NCBI GenBank assembly: GCA_963744875.1
Contig: CAVUVQ010000002.1
Span: 434,001 to 498,000, forward strand
Length of the DNA: 64,000 nt
Source of the DNA: JACDAE01 sp963744875
Lineage (GTDB): Bacteria > Chloroflexota > Ktedonobacteria > Ktedonobacterales > Ktedonobacteraceae
Direction: 5' to 3'
Shown: one piece after another, positions 49,233 through 58,506 of the stretch
How the letters are laid out: the number at the start of each line of letters is the position of its first letter
How positions within the stretch are numbered: position 1 is the stretch's first letter
Position numbers and translations under genes: made by a program
The notes under the pieces: model-generated
The model's database searches: none
Seen by the model: only the letters and a program-made list of their open reading frames with translations
What the model was told of the DNA's origin: nothing

Positions 49233-51227
49233 ATGCTTCGCTTTCTTACTACGATGCCGATCTCGCGGCGTCTTCTGGTTGCGGCAGCACTCATCGCCAT
49301 TATTCCAGGTATCGTGATTGCCATCCTCGGCAGCTCGTATATCAGTACATTGGTTAACATCAATCAAACGGTCAAAACGACGAACGAGGCGGTGAAGCTT
49401 TCTACTGATATGCAGGCGGATCTCTTGCGTATGAATGCCTTGCTGGCCGGTTTAAATGCCACGGATATTAACACGCCGATACAAACGGTGCAGATCCAGC
49501 GTGAGATTGCTGAACTGACCAATGATTTTAAGCAGAAGCTTGCTACTTATCAACAAGGTTATCAGATCGAGACGTCTGGAAGTATGAAGAGTGTGCATGA
49601 TGTGTTGCGCAATAATGCGCAAGGTAACCAGGCGTCTGTGAGCCAACATACGACCCTCTTTATCGTCAATTTGCAGTGGAATAATTATGTGAAGGCGCAG
49701 ACTACGACCCTGGGTGATTTGCAACAGCGTAGCAGTGCGACAACTTTCATGCTTGATCAGGCGCAGGCCAATCTGCTCTATCTGCCCCTTAAAGGCAACC
49801 TTGATAACCTTGTTGCGCTGACGGAGAGCCTTGGTCAGGTTGTGGCGCAGGTGAATACGTATCAGATCAATCCTATTTTATTCGGCACTATTTTTGCGTT
49901 TCTTTTCAGTACGCTAGTCATTTTTCTCATCAGTTATGTGATCAATCTAACTATTACGCGTCCTTTGCGTCAACTGGTTGATCTTACGAGCCGTATTGCC
50001 AAGGGTGAAACTGATGCTCGTGCAGCGATTGCGAGTCGAGACGAGATTTATACTGTGGCAGCTTCAATGAACACGATGCTTGATAGTATTGGTCAGCTTA
50101 TGCAAGATGTGCAGGGGCAGAGAGATTTTTTACAGTTTCGTGTTGACAAGTTGATTGCCGAGGTAACGAGTATTGGCGAAGGTGATCTACGTATGCAGGC
50201 GGAGGTGACGAATGACGCTATGGGTTTTCTTGCCAACTCTTTTAATTTTATGATCCGCGAATTGAGCAATCTGGTGATCCGTGTGAAGATGGTTGCGTAC
50301 CAGGTAGAGATGTTGACGGCCACCACGCAGACGCGAATGTCCGAGTTAGTGAAGATTAACGATCATCAGATTCTGGAAATGACGAATGCGGTTGCTACGA
50401 TGCAACAGATGGCAGATTCTACGCGTAAGGTTACTGAGCGTACACAGACGCTTTATACATTTGCACGTGAGACGCGGCAGACTGCTTATGATGGACGGGG
50501 AGCAGTACAACAGACCGTTGTGGGTATGAACCATATTTATGAGAATGTACAAGCGACGGCGGCGAAAGTTCAATTGCTCAGGGATAACTCACGTGAAATC
50601 AATCATATCGTCTCGGTCATTTCCAGCATTGCCCATCATACGAATTGGCTGGCCCTGGATGCGACGATTCAGGCGGCGACGGCTGGCGAAAATGGCACAG
50701 GATTTGCGGCGGTTGCTTCTGATATACGTCGCCTGTCTGAGCAAACAAAGGATCAGGCCAGTATGATTGCTTCTCTTGTGCGTAATGTGAATGAAAATAT
50801 TGGTAATGTCGCTATTTCTGTGCATGAAAGCGAGCAGGAAACTGCGCGTGGCACAGGATTGGCCCAGCAGGCCGAGAAGGCGCTTGACTCTATTTTCAAT
50901 GGTGTAGAACAGCAGGCGCAGGCCATCGAGAGTATCAATACGATGGTTACCCAGCAATCGGTAATGTCGAAAGGAGTTTTGCAGATTTTGCAGGATGTTT
51001 CCGATGAAGCACGTAAGAATAGTGATAGTACGCGGAACGCGTCTCAGACGATGTGGCGTTTAACCAAACTGGTAGAGCAATTACGTTCGTCTGTGGGAGC
51101 TTTCAAGCTAAGAGACGAGCAAACTTCTATTGTGAAAGAGGGAGGACCTGTTTCTTTGTCAGGGGCTCTTCCACCGACGCCCAGACCAGCGCAATCGCGG
51201 CAGTTGCATCCACCAACTCGTCATTGA
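49233..51227 (+). CDS. Methyl-accepting chemotaxis-type receptor with tandem HAMP domains
   Basis: 664 residues: helix 10-33, helical external sensor (about 35-215), helix about 217-240, HAMP about 241-295, a second HAMP-like unit about 300-355 (IAEVTSIGEGDLRMQAEVTN ... LANSFNFMI), then the MCP signalling coiled coil. The hairpin tip ISSIAHHTNWLALDATIQAATAGENGTGFAAVASDIRRLSEQ keeps the family pattern but with changes (Trp, Asp, Gln, Thr at usually conserved sites). The C-terminus is Pro-rich. No CheA/CheW/CheR in this window. Closely followed by a histidine kinase, suggesting non-motility signalling. Confidence 0.88.
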   Translation: MLRFLTTMPISRRLLVAAALIAIIPGIVIAILGSSYISTLVNINQTVKTTNEAVKLSTDMQADLLRMNALLAGLNATDINTPIQTVQIQREIAELTNDFKQKLATYQQGYQIETSGSMKSVHDVLRNNAQGNQASVSQHTTLFIVNLQWNNYVKAQTTTLGDLQQRSSATTFMLDQAQANLLYLPLKGNLDNLVALTESLGQVVAQVNTYQINPILFGTIFAFLFSTLVIFLISYVINLTITRPLRQLVDLTSRIAKGETDARAAIASRDEIYTVAASMNTMLDSIGQLMQDVQGQRDFLQFRVDKLIAEVTSIGEGDLRMQAEVTNDAMGFLANSFNFMIRELSNLVIRVKMVAYQVEMLTATTQTRMSELVKINDHQILEMTNAVATMQQMADSTRKVTERTQTLYTFARETRQTAYDGRGAVQQTVVGMNHIYENVQATAAKVQLLRDNSREINHIVSVISSIAHHTNWLALDATIQAATAGENGTGFAAVASDIRRLSEQTKDQASMIASLVRNVNENIGNVAISVHESEQETARGTGLAQQAEKALDSIFNGVEQQAQAIESINTMVTQQSVMSKGVLQILQDVSDEARKNSDSTRNASQTMWRLTKLVEQLRSSVGAFKLRDEQTSIVKEGGPVSLSGALPPTPRPAQSRQLHPPTRH

Positions 51228-51440
51228 TGTAGAGCGTCTTGAGGAATGAAAGTATAGCTCTGCCATGTTTCCTATATAGGTGGACCTGTATGGTTGAAGC
51301 TGTTATACTAATATAAAATTAGTAATGAGAATAACACGATATATCATTCGGGTTCGTCAGGGATGCGTGCCCATAGAATAATATGTGCATAGGAAACAGG
51401 TTTGCACAACATTTATATACGAGACCGGGAGCGAGATACA

Positions 51441-53516
51441 ATGGATGCAACACGAGAACCATCTGTACGATCTTTCTGGTACAGCGTCACGCTTGTTATC
51501 GTGTTTAACAGCATCTTCCTGACCTGGGTTCTGTTCAAACCTGGCACCCAACGTTTTTTTGTGCTTGGGGATGATATTGGGCAAATGCTCGGATGGTTTC
51601 TGGCAACGCTTCTCTGCTTTGTCGGCCTGAAGTGGCCCTGGCGCAAAAGTGCGGATCGTGTCGCCACTCATGCGTTGCAGGGGTGGGTGCCACTTTTGTT
51701 TGCTGTAGGCATCTTTTGCCAGTGTATTGGACAGATAATTTATACCTATTATGATATGCATCACTGGGCCCCATTTCCGTCCTGGGCTGATGTTGGTTAT
51801 TTAAGTACCTTTCCTTTTCTGCTATTGGGCATTCTTCTCTTGCCTATTCGCCCACTTTCAGGCATCACGCGTTCGCGGGTTTCGCTCGATGCCTTCATGA
51901 TTATGACGGCGTTAGTAACTTTTAGTTGGTACTTTGTTCTTGGCCCTACGATGCTACAAGGGGACGAAACGGTGCTGGCGAAGATTGCTGGGAGCGCCTA
52001 TCCCTTTTTCGACCTCGTGTTAATTTTCTGCGTCTTGCGTATCTCTTTTCGTACGAACATTTCTGCACTACGTTCGGTCGTTCTTCTCCTCTCGGCTGGT
52101 TTAATCATTGTTGTGATTACCGATAGCATCTACGATTACCAGACATTGCAAGGTACCTATGTGAATGGTTTGCAAGATGTTGGCTGGCCGATTGGTTATA
52201 TGCTTATTGGATTAGCGGCTCAGGCTTTCAATATCGCTCAAAGGCGACGTACATCTGTGCCTGAAACGTCTATTGGGGAAGATGTTGTAGCATCTTCCAG
52301 CCAGAGGCATTCTTCTGAGTGGAATTCCCTGTTACCTTATGTGCTGATTCCTGCGGTCATTGCTTTGACTGTTTACACCTGGCGTACGGATACTAACCAG
52401 GCGTTAGCTAATGGGGTATATGTGGGGGGATTTGCGTTGCTGGGAATGGTTCTGTTGCGTCAATTCTTTGCCATTCGCGAGACGATCTTCTATAATAAAG
52501 AATTACAGCGTATGCAGCAAGAGTTGCACAGAAAAAATGAAGCTCTCAGCAATGCCAACCGTCAACTGGAAGCTCAGACTGTCCAGGTCGCGGCTTCTTA
52601 TGAACAACAACTTCGCTTGAATGAACTCAAAGACCAGTTCCTGCTGAATGTTAATCATGAATTGCGTACCCCTTTGACCGAAATGCAAGGCTATCTGGAC
52701 CTGTTGCGTGAGCATACTGGTATGGATCAGGCGTTACAAACCCGCTTTATTGAGTTTGCTCTGCATGGCTGTGAGGAGCTTCAGCGTCTTATCAGTACTA
52801 TTCTAGATGCTATTCGTGGCAGTTATCAGGAGAAACCTCTGCATATTGACGTTGTCCCGGTTGCTGATGTTGTGCGTGATGTTCTCGATCTCTTCGAGCC
52901 ACGTCGATCGCGTGAGTATTCTCTTGAGGTGAATGTTCCCGCAACACTGGCGGTAAAAGCCGACCGGGAGTATGTGCATCGGATCATTCTGAACTTGCTC
53001 TCCAATGCCTTTAAGTATGCGCCAAAAGAGACGGCTGTGATTATAAGTGCACAACCTTATATGATCGACGCACATACAGCAGAGATTTCTGGGCATAACT
53101 CTTTTCCAATGGGCAATACAAATGGGGCTCTTACGAACACAGATGCGATGCAAGTCATCAGAATGGAAACTACTGACTCATCTGAAGCAAAGTACATTTG
53201 TATTAGCGTAAAAGACATGGGGCCGGGTATTCCGGCGGCAGAGATGTCCTTGCTTTTTGAGAAATTTGTACGACTGCAACGCGACATTGCCGGATCGATC
53301 AGGGGAACCGGGCTGGGATTGTACATCTGTAAGCAACTGGTTGAAGCACTGGAAGGACGCATCTGGGTAGAGAGTACAGGGCGGGCTGGAGAAGGGAGCC
53401 GTTTTTGTTTTATTCTCCCGGCGGCATCTCTCGTCCTCATTGAAGAGGAACAGACATCGCTTCCTTCCGTAGTTGAGAATGTTTCGGAAATAATCACACC
53501 TTCGGCGGGTTTGTGA
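51441..53516 (+). CDS. Multi-helix membrane sensor histidine kinase
   Basis: The ATG at 51441 has GGGAG 10 bases upstream. 691 residues: an N-terminal membrane sensor of about nine to ten helices (1-360; for example GWVPLLFAVGIFCQCIGQIIYTYYD, LGPTMLQ), a coiled coil (YNKELQRMQQELHRKNEAL ... QLRLNELKD), HisKA QFLLNVNHELRTPLTEMQGYLDLL, then HATPase with NLLSNAFKYAPKE, VKDMGPGIPAAEMSLLFEKF and RGTGLGLYICKQLVEALEGRIWVES. An insertion of about 45 residues sits between N and G1 boxes. No response regulator is adjacent; the neighbours are MCP and binding protein. Confidence 0.9.
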   Translation: MDATREPSVRSFWYSVTLVIVFNSIFLTWVLFKPGTQRFFVLGDDIGQMLGWFLATLLCFVGLKWPWRKSADRVATHALQGWVPLLFAVGIFCQCIGQIIYTYYDMHHWAPFPSWADVGYLSTFPFLLLGILLLPIRPLSGITRSRVSLDAFMIMTALVTFSWYFVLGPTMLQGDETVLAKIAGSAYPFFDLVLIFCVLRISFRTNISALRSVVLLLSAGLIIVVITDSIYDYQTLQGTYVNGLQDVGWPIGYMLIGLAAQAFNIAQRRRTSVPETSIGEDVVASSSQRHSSEWNSLLPYVLIPAVIALTVYTWRTDTNQALANGVYVGGFALLGMVLLRQFFAIRETIFYNKELQRMQQELHRKNEALSNANRQLEAQTVQVAASYEQQLRLNELKDQFLLNVNHELRTPLTEMQGYLDLLREHTGMDQALQTRFIEFALHGCEELQRLISTILDAIRGSYQEKPLHIDVVPVADVVRDVLDLFEPRRSREYSLEVNVPATLAVKADREYVHRIILNLLSNAFKYAPKETAVIISAQPYMIDAHTAEISGHNSFPMGNTNGALTNTDAMQVIRMETTDSSEAKYICISVKDMGPGIPAAEMSLLFEKFVRLQRDIAGSIRGTGLGLYICKQLVEALEGRIWVESTGRAGEGSRFCFILPAASLVLIEEEQTSLPSVVENVSEIITPSAGL

Positions 53517-53526
53517 AGAGGACGTG

Positions 53527-54462
53527 ATGGAAGTTACCGATATTGCAGTCATTTATCAGGATCATCACCTGCTGATTATCAATAAACCTGCGGGCGTCGT
53601 GATTCATCCCACCTATAAGCATGCAGACGATACACTGTGGGATGCGTTGCTGGTCTATATGGCGCAACAGGAACCGGAGAACTGGCAGGTGCCGGAATTG
53701 CCGGATGAGGCGGAGTGGGCGGGAGCACCCGCAGATGTGCAGGTGATGTTGCGTCAGAAGCGTACGGAGCGCCTGCTGAAAGAGGAGGGTCTGTTGCCGC
53801 GACCTTGCCTGCTGCATCGCCTGGACAAAGATACATCGGGCGTTGTCGCACTGGCACGCACGGAACGCGCGCGACGACACCTGGTGCGCCAGTTTCATGC
53901 ACACACGCTCACAAAGCGTTATCTTGCAGTTGTGTCGCATGGAGCGCCAGAATGGGCACATCCGCGCACAACATTTAGCGTAAATAGCCGATTGGCTGAT
54001 GGAAGCGAGCTTGCTGTTGCTCCCAACGCACTTTTTTCTGACGATAGTGAGCTTGTATTGGATGGTCCTTTGCAGCGTGATCCTGACGAACGTCGTCGCT
54101 GTATTGTTGGTGCCGATGGGCAGCATGCGACAACGCTCGTCAGGGTGCTGGCACGCGAGGGACGTTTTGCCTTGCTTGCGGTACAGCCTGTGACGGGTCG
54201 CACACACCAGATACGCGCCCATCTCGCAGCGGCAGGGTATGCGATCGTGGGTGATCAGATGTATGCACCAGTCCCTGAAGCGGGGACGGCGGAGGCCGGG
54301 CTTGCACGTCAGTTTCTCCATGCCAGTAGCCTGACATTGCAAAGCTATCCTGATAATGAACGACGTACGTTTGTTGCCCCATTAGCGCACGATTTAACGG
54401 GTTGGTTGCAGCAGTATTGTCCAGCAATCTGGCTCTCCATCCATTCTGGGGGATATGTGTAA
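53527..54462 (+). CDS. RluA-family RNA pseudouridine synthase
   Basis: The ATG at 53527 (AGAGG 5 bases upstream; a GTG precedes it by one codon). 311 residues: IINKPAGVVIHPTYKHADDTLWDAL, catalytic Asp100 in LLHRLDKDTSGVV, FHAHTLTKRYLAVV, VQPVTGRTHQIRAHLAAAGYAIVGDQMY. It converts uridine to pseudouridine in rRNA or tRNA; the exact site cannot be told. There is no S4 domain. It carries an extra segment of about 40 residues before the catalytic motif (VPELPDEAEWAGAPADVQVM) and another after strand 3. Confidence 0.92.
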   Translation: MEVTDIAVIYQDHHLLIINKPAGVVIHPTYKHADDTLWDALLVYMAQQEPENWQVPELPDEAEWAGAPADVQVMLRQKRTERLLKEEGLLPRPCLLHRLDKDTSGVVALARTERARRHLVRQFHAHTLTKRYLAVVSHGAPEWAHPRTTFSVNSRLADGSELAVAPNALFSDDSELVLDGPLQRDPDERRRCIVGADGQHATTLVRVLAREGRFALLAVQPVTGRTHQIRAHLAAAGYAIVGDQMYAPVPEAGTAEAGLARQFLHASSLTLQSYPDNERRTFVAPLAHDLTGWLQQYCPAIWLSIHSGGYV

Positions 54463-54537
54463 TGTGCTGCCAAACATTATTGTAGCGGTGAAATTTCCTG
54501 TCGGCAACTGAGGAACACGGAAAAGCGAGAATTTTAT

Positions 54538-55086
54538 ATGCAAGCGCAACACTATCCATCTGATACGGGTTCATTCGCACTTTTGAGCGTGGAAGAAAAG
54601 AAGAAGCGCCTGGACGCGATGGTTCAGTTGTGGCAGAAAGATACGGAGCGTCGCCTGGAACGTGAGGGATATCGCGAATTTATCAAAGCGATGGGCCTGG
54701 ATGAGTATCGCTACTCTGTCTGGCTGCGGTTTCCCGAGTGGCAGCGTTCGGCGGTGGTTGGACAGGTGATCACGCTCAAACGGTCGGAGAATGGCGCACC
54801 AGAAGATCCGGCGCTTTTTAGCATCTGGCGTAATGACCCCTTATTGAAGACGTTGCCGGATTGGAAGATGCATCTGCCAAAAGAGACGGTCTTTAATATC
54901 TGTATTCGCCTCACCCCTGGTGGCCTGGGCGAGGGCAGCAAGTGGGCAGTGGTGATGCCTAAGGAGATGATACCGCGCTATAAGCCAGGTTGGCCCACGC
55001 AACGGGAGTGGGTAGATTGGACGCGTGCGTTTGATTGGGTCTCGGTTGCGGTCGGGTTTATACGGGGGATGTTGGATGCGATGTAA
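54538..55086 (+). CDS. Hypothetical soluble protein, 182 aa
   Basis: It starts at ATG 54538 and lies about 75 bases after the RluA-type gene on the same strand. It has a charged helical N-terminus (LSVEEKKKRLDAMVQLWQKDTERRLEREGYREFIKAM), then a mixed part rich in Trp and Pro (YSVWLRFPEWQRSAVVGQVI ... DPALFSIWRNDPLLKTLPDW ... WPTQREWVDWTRAFDWVSVA). No signal peptide and no recognised family. Codon usage and length support a real gene. Confidence 0.65.
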   Translation: MQAQHYPSDTGSFALLSVEEKKKRLDAMVQLWQKDTERRLEREGYREFIKAMGLDEYRYSVWLRFPEWQRSAVVGQVITLKRSENGAPEDPALFSIWRNDPLLKTLPDWKMHLPKETVFNICIRLTPGGLGEGSKWAVVMPKEMIPRYKPGWPTQREWVDWTRAFDWVSVAVGFIRGMLDAM

Positions 55087-55290
55087 TTTTTTCAGTATCC
55101 TCAAGCAGGTCGAGAAAGAATGGTAGCTCCTACAGACTCCAGCAAGAAAAGTATACCTCTCAAAGCCGAGGAGATTAAGTGGAAATGCAGTCATGCGGCA
55201 CATTTTGTCACTTAGGGGGAATGCACAACCGCTATATTGGCTGTATATACCCTCCCTCTTTACGCTGTTATATCTTTAACAAAAGAAGCT

Positions 55291-55900
55291 TTAAGCCTGA
55301 AATTGGAATGACTTGAGCATTGGCTGGAAATCTTTATTATTGATCGTGTCAAAGGTTTTCTGAGTTGCCCCATAAACCATGATAAAGATTTGACCGGGAT
55401 GTTTTGGGTTTTGCGTATAGAGAATGTTAAACTGAATTGGACCGAGCTTAGGATCTGTCATCGTTGCAGCCTTTTGATTCCAGATTGTACCTCCAATGGT
55501 CGCTTTTGGTGCCACACTCATTTCTTTATAATCCTTTGACCCCTGTTTCAATACATTCAGCACGCTTTGCATAACGACCTGCATAAGCTGAGTATTGGTG
55601 GAACTTGATTGAGATGTGGTTGTTTCTGTTTGGACGAGCAGATTATCCTGGGCGGCATCTGAAATCTGAACCTGTTGACCACTACCACTCATAGTCCATC
55701 CCTGTGGATACCCTATCATGTAGCCAGTCCCTTTGTACGTTGTCAACGTAACGCTAGACGTTGGCGAGGGAGTGGGGTGCCGTAGCGGTTGCTTTAGGCG
55801 ATGTAGTTGCACTAGATGAGCCACAGGCTACAATAAAAGCAGAAAGTATGAGAAGCAAAAGGGTGCCAAGAGAAAAGCGTGTCACATGACGCTTAGACAT
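55291..55900 (-). pseudogene. Lipoprotein of PsbP-like type, frameshifted near the N-terminus
   Basis: The ATG at 55900 (GGAGG 6 bases upstream) gives a lipoprotein signal (LGTLLLLILSAFIVA-CGSSSA) that runs into PKATATAPHSLANV and a stop. The next frame continues PTPSPTSSVTLTTYKGTGYM and a domain (IGYPQGWTMSGSGQQVQISD ... TIWNQKAATMTDPKLGPIQF ... PMLKSFQF) that resembles PsbP/MOG1-like binding folds. One extra C in CCCC (55774-55777 on the plus strand) explains the break. Intact length would be about 200 residues. The start of the second frame has no ribosome site. Confidence 0.75.
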
Positions 55901-56075
55901 AAAAATCCTCCAAGTTAGAAATAGGTATCGTATTTGTATATTTGAATACGCTGGCTTCCATTGAGAATAAAAATGGGAAGAGAACGTTTTCGTTACGCAA
56001 TTATAGTTGAAGATGTCAATAATTGCAATAGCAAATCCGTTTGGGCCTTCATCCTCCGTTTCTTCCATGTGCCCC

Positions 56076-56126
56076 TTGACAAATCTCTCATTACAGAGTA
56101 CTCTATATTACAGAGTACTCTGTAAT
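56076..56126 (+). promoter_or_regulatory. Promoter with two overlapping palindromic operators
   Basis: TTGACA (56076-56081) with a possible -10 TACTCT (56099-56104). Overlapping it, ATTACAGAGTACTCTATATT (56090-56109) and the perfect palindrome ATTACAGAGTACTCTGTAAT (56107-56126) are tandem copies 17 bases apart. It lies just ahead of the membrane/regulator/hydrolase operon, so autoregulation by the HTH protein encoded there is likely. Confidence 0.65.
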
Positions 56127-56149
56127 AAGAGAATAAAGAGGGAGAAGCA

Positions 56150-56716
56150 ATGAATATTACGCCTGAAGAGGCGCAGACGGCGCTGAATGATATCCAGCAA
56201 GCGACCAGAACGGCGCGAGGTGTTTTCAATATCTGGGCTTACCATATGTTGCTCTGGGGATCGTCTGGACGGTTGGTTTTCTTGTCAGTCAGTTTCAACC
56301 GCAATGGATTTCTGCTATATGGACAATAATGGTATTATGTGGTATTGCGGGTTCCACTGTCGTCGGTATAATGCAAGGAAGGCGTATGCGCATAGTTCCG
56401 GGATCGCAGGCGGCCTTCATCAGTTCGCGCCTGGGCATGTTCTATGGGGTGCTTTATGGCTTTGTTATTCTCTGGCTTATTGTATTTCCCCTTGACTCCA
56501 CCACAGGCCTCAATACTCTGGATTACCGCCACAATGTTCAGATATATCTGCGCAGGTTTATGGTTTCGGCAGACGACAGCTATTGTGCTTGGTGTGGCGG
56601 ATCACCTTATGTGGTGATAGGGTACTATCTGGTACCTCACTACTTCTGGTTGTGGTCAGCAGTTTTTGCAGGATTACCACTTATCTGCCGGGCACTACTT
56701 TCTGAGGCGAAAATAA
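56150..56716 (+). pseudogene. Small multi-helix membrane protein, multiply frameshifted
   Basis: Starts MNITPEEAQTALNDIQQATR (AGAGGGAG upstream). The protein must be pieced together from several frames: ..WAYHMLLWG / IVWTVGFLVSQFQPQWISAI..VVGIMQGRRMR..LGMFYGVLYGFVILWLIVFP / LTPPQASILWITATMFRYIC..VADHLM / GYYLVPHYFWLWSAVFAGLP / SAGHYFLRRK and TAA at 56714. Four frame changes are seen near 56256-56259 (G run), 56488-56491 (C run), 56611-56616 and 56683. The repaired protein is about 188 residues with several helices. It is the first gene of the operon with the HTH regulator. Confidence 0.7.
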
Positions 56717-56718
56717 CC

Positions 56719-57063
56719 ATGGCGTCCCTTAACGAGATTATTCATCAGCCTGTGCGTCTCCGTATTATGGCAATGCTAGTTGCGCTTCCGCCAGAGACAC
56801 AGATGAAGTTCGCATTGCTCAAAGAAGCACTTGAGCTAACCGATGGCAACCTGGGTGCGCACCTGCATAAGTTGGAAGAGGCCGACTATCTCACCATCAC
56901 AAAGACATTTGTGCGTAACAAGCCACAGACATATATTCAGGCTACCGAAGCTGGCAGAAATGCATTTCTGGAGCATCGTAATGCGCTCAGGGAGATATTG
57001 GAAAGTAGTCGCCAGGTGAACAGTGATGGCGGGATTGATAGCACGAAAGGACATTTATTATGA
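56719..57063 (+). CDS. Winged-helix transcriptional regulator (MarR/ArsR-like)
   Basis: The ATG at 56719 (GAGGCG 12 bases upstream). 114 residues: LNEIIHQPVRLRIMAMLVAL, FALLKEALELTDGNLGAHLHKLEEADYLTITKTFVRNKPQTYIQATEAGRNAFLEHRNALREIL, the winged 'HTH_27' form that often follows a small membrane protein in Chloroflexota and actinobacteria (recalled). An open frame runs in from upstream but is shadow of the broken membrane gene. Its stop overlaps the next ATG (ATGA). It probably binds the tandem palindromes at 56090-56126. Confidence 0.85.
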   Translation: MASLNEIIHQPVRLRIMAMLVALPPETQMKFALLKEALELTDGNLGAHLHKLEEADYLTITKTFVRNKPQTYIQATEAGRNAFLEHRNALREILESSRQVNSDGGIDSTKGHLL

Positions 57064-58365
57064 GTCCCGATAGCGCTAACAAGATGAGTATCCATCTCGA
57101 TGTTACACCTCTCAACGCGTTGGTCGATGAACCGATTACGATACGACTTAGTGGTTTGTCGTCCGGTCAAACCGCCACGCTCTGGGCACATACGCGCGAT
57201 AGTGTAGATAACAAGTGGGCCTCTTCGGCATCATTTGTTGCAGATAGCAATGGTCAGATTGATGTTGCGACGCAGCAACCGGTCGCAGGAAGCTATCACC
57301 ATGTTGATCCAATGGGTTTGTTCTGGTCAATGATGCCAGTTCACCAGAAGTCGCCGATACCCTTTTTGACTCAGGGATCGACATTTATCGAAATAGACCT
57401 GATCGTAGAAATTGATGGTATGGCTATTGCTGCAACGCGTGTGAAACGGCGCTTTATTGTCGAGGATGTGCTGCGTGTGGCTGTGCGAGAGCAGGGGCTG
57501 GTCGGAACCTTCTTTTATCCAGTGCGTTCCGATCCGTTACCAGCTATCATCATTTTGAGTGGTTCTGATGGGCAGATACGCGAGAATCAAGCTGCGCTTC
57601 TCGCTTCACATGGCTTCGCCGCGCTTACCCTGGCCTACTTTGGCGCTGAAGGATTATCGAAAAACCTTGTCCATATCCCATTGGAGTACTTTGAGACGGC
57701 TATTTCCTGGCTTCAGGAACGTAGACTTATCCAGAGTGACAAAATTGGCGTGCTTGGTCTCTCCAGAGGTGGTGAACTGGCTCTATTGCTCGGGGCGACC
57801 TTCCCAGCCATCAATGCCGTTGTGGCGTGTTCCTCTAGCGGATTAGTGCAGTCTGGTATCGATGGGAACAATTATTCCCGGTCGGCCTGGACGTATCACG
57901 GTCAGCCTTTACAACAAGCGGTCGTTAAGTTTACACCGTTATTGGCATTAAAGCTCGCGTGGCAGAGCATGCCGAGTGCAATCATTTCCTATGCGTGACA
58001 TGTTCCTCACTACTCTGAATGATCACAAACATTTGGAGGAGGCCACCATTCCGGTCGAAAACACGCAGGGGCCGATCTTGCTGATCTCAGGAGATGACGA
58101 CCAGATGTGGCCTTCAACGCTCTTTTCCGAACTGGTGATGAAGCGGCTCATAGAGCATCATCATCCCTTCTCTGACCAGCATCTTCACTATCAGGGTGCT
58201 GGCCATTTTGTAAGCTTTCCTTATGGGTATCCTTTTCTGCCCCCATTCGTGAAGCGTGTGCAGGGATTAGCTGTTGGCGGCACGGTCAAGGATACGGCTG
58301 CCTCGGTTGCGGATTCCTGGCCGAAGATACTGGCATTTTTGAAGAGCGCTCTATTGACATCGTAG
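57060..58365 (+). pseudogene. Acyl-CoA thioesterase/BAAT-type alpha/beta hydrolase, frameshifted
   Basis: The first frame (57060-57998) has the BAAT N-terminal beta domain (LDVTPLNALVDEPITIRLSGLSSGQTATLWA) and the hydrolase core with nucleophile elbow GLSRGGELALLLG. It derails after KLAWQSMPS. The second frame (57976-58365) supplies FPMRDMFLTTL, EEATIPVENTQGPILLISGDDDQMWPS (acid region) and the catalytic His in QGAGHFVSFPYG. One extra base near 57970-57976 explains it. Repaired length is about 433 residues. The Ser nucleophile (Cys in some relatives) suits thioesterase or acyltransferase chemistry; the substrate is unknown. It ends inside an R1-like palindrome. Confidence 0.75.
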
Positions 58366-58423
58366 TGACCCAATTCATAGCGTCTACCAATTCATTGAAG
58401 GGCACTATGAATTGGGTCACTAC
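58362..58423. repeat. R1-like palindromic repeat, copy 5
   Basis: GTAGTGACCCAATTCATAG / CTATGAATTGGGTCACTAC, perfect 19-bp arms, 24-base loop. It is a sequence variant of the R1 arm (GTAGGGACCCGATT..). The TAG stop of the BAAT-type gene (58363-58365) is the second to fourth base of the repeat. Confidence 0.8.
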
Positions 58424-58506
58424 GATGTTCATGTGGTGGATCAAATGAAGATCAATAGTGTGTATTAGGATTGTAACGTGTTTCAGATATAAGGAGAATA
58501 CATCTC

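Noticed and set aside
56329..57063. One 244-residue fusion of membrane protein and HTH regulator
   Set aside because: The membrane part changes frame several times, and the true frame ends at TAA 56714-56716, three bases before the regulator's own ATG; the apparent fusion is an accident of the frameshifts.
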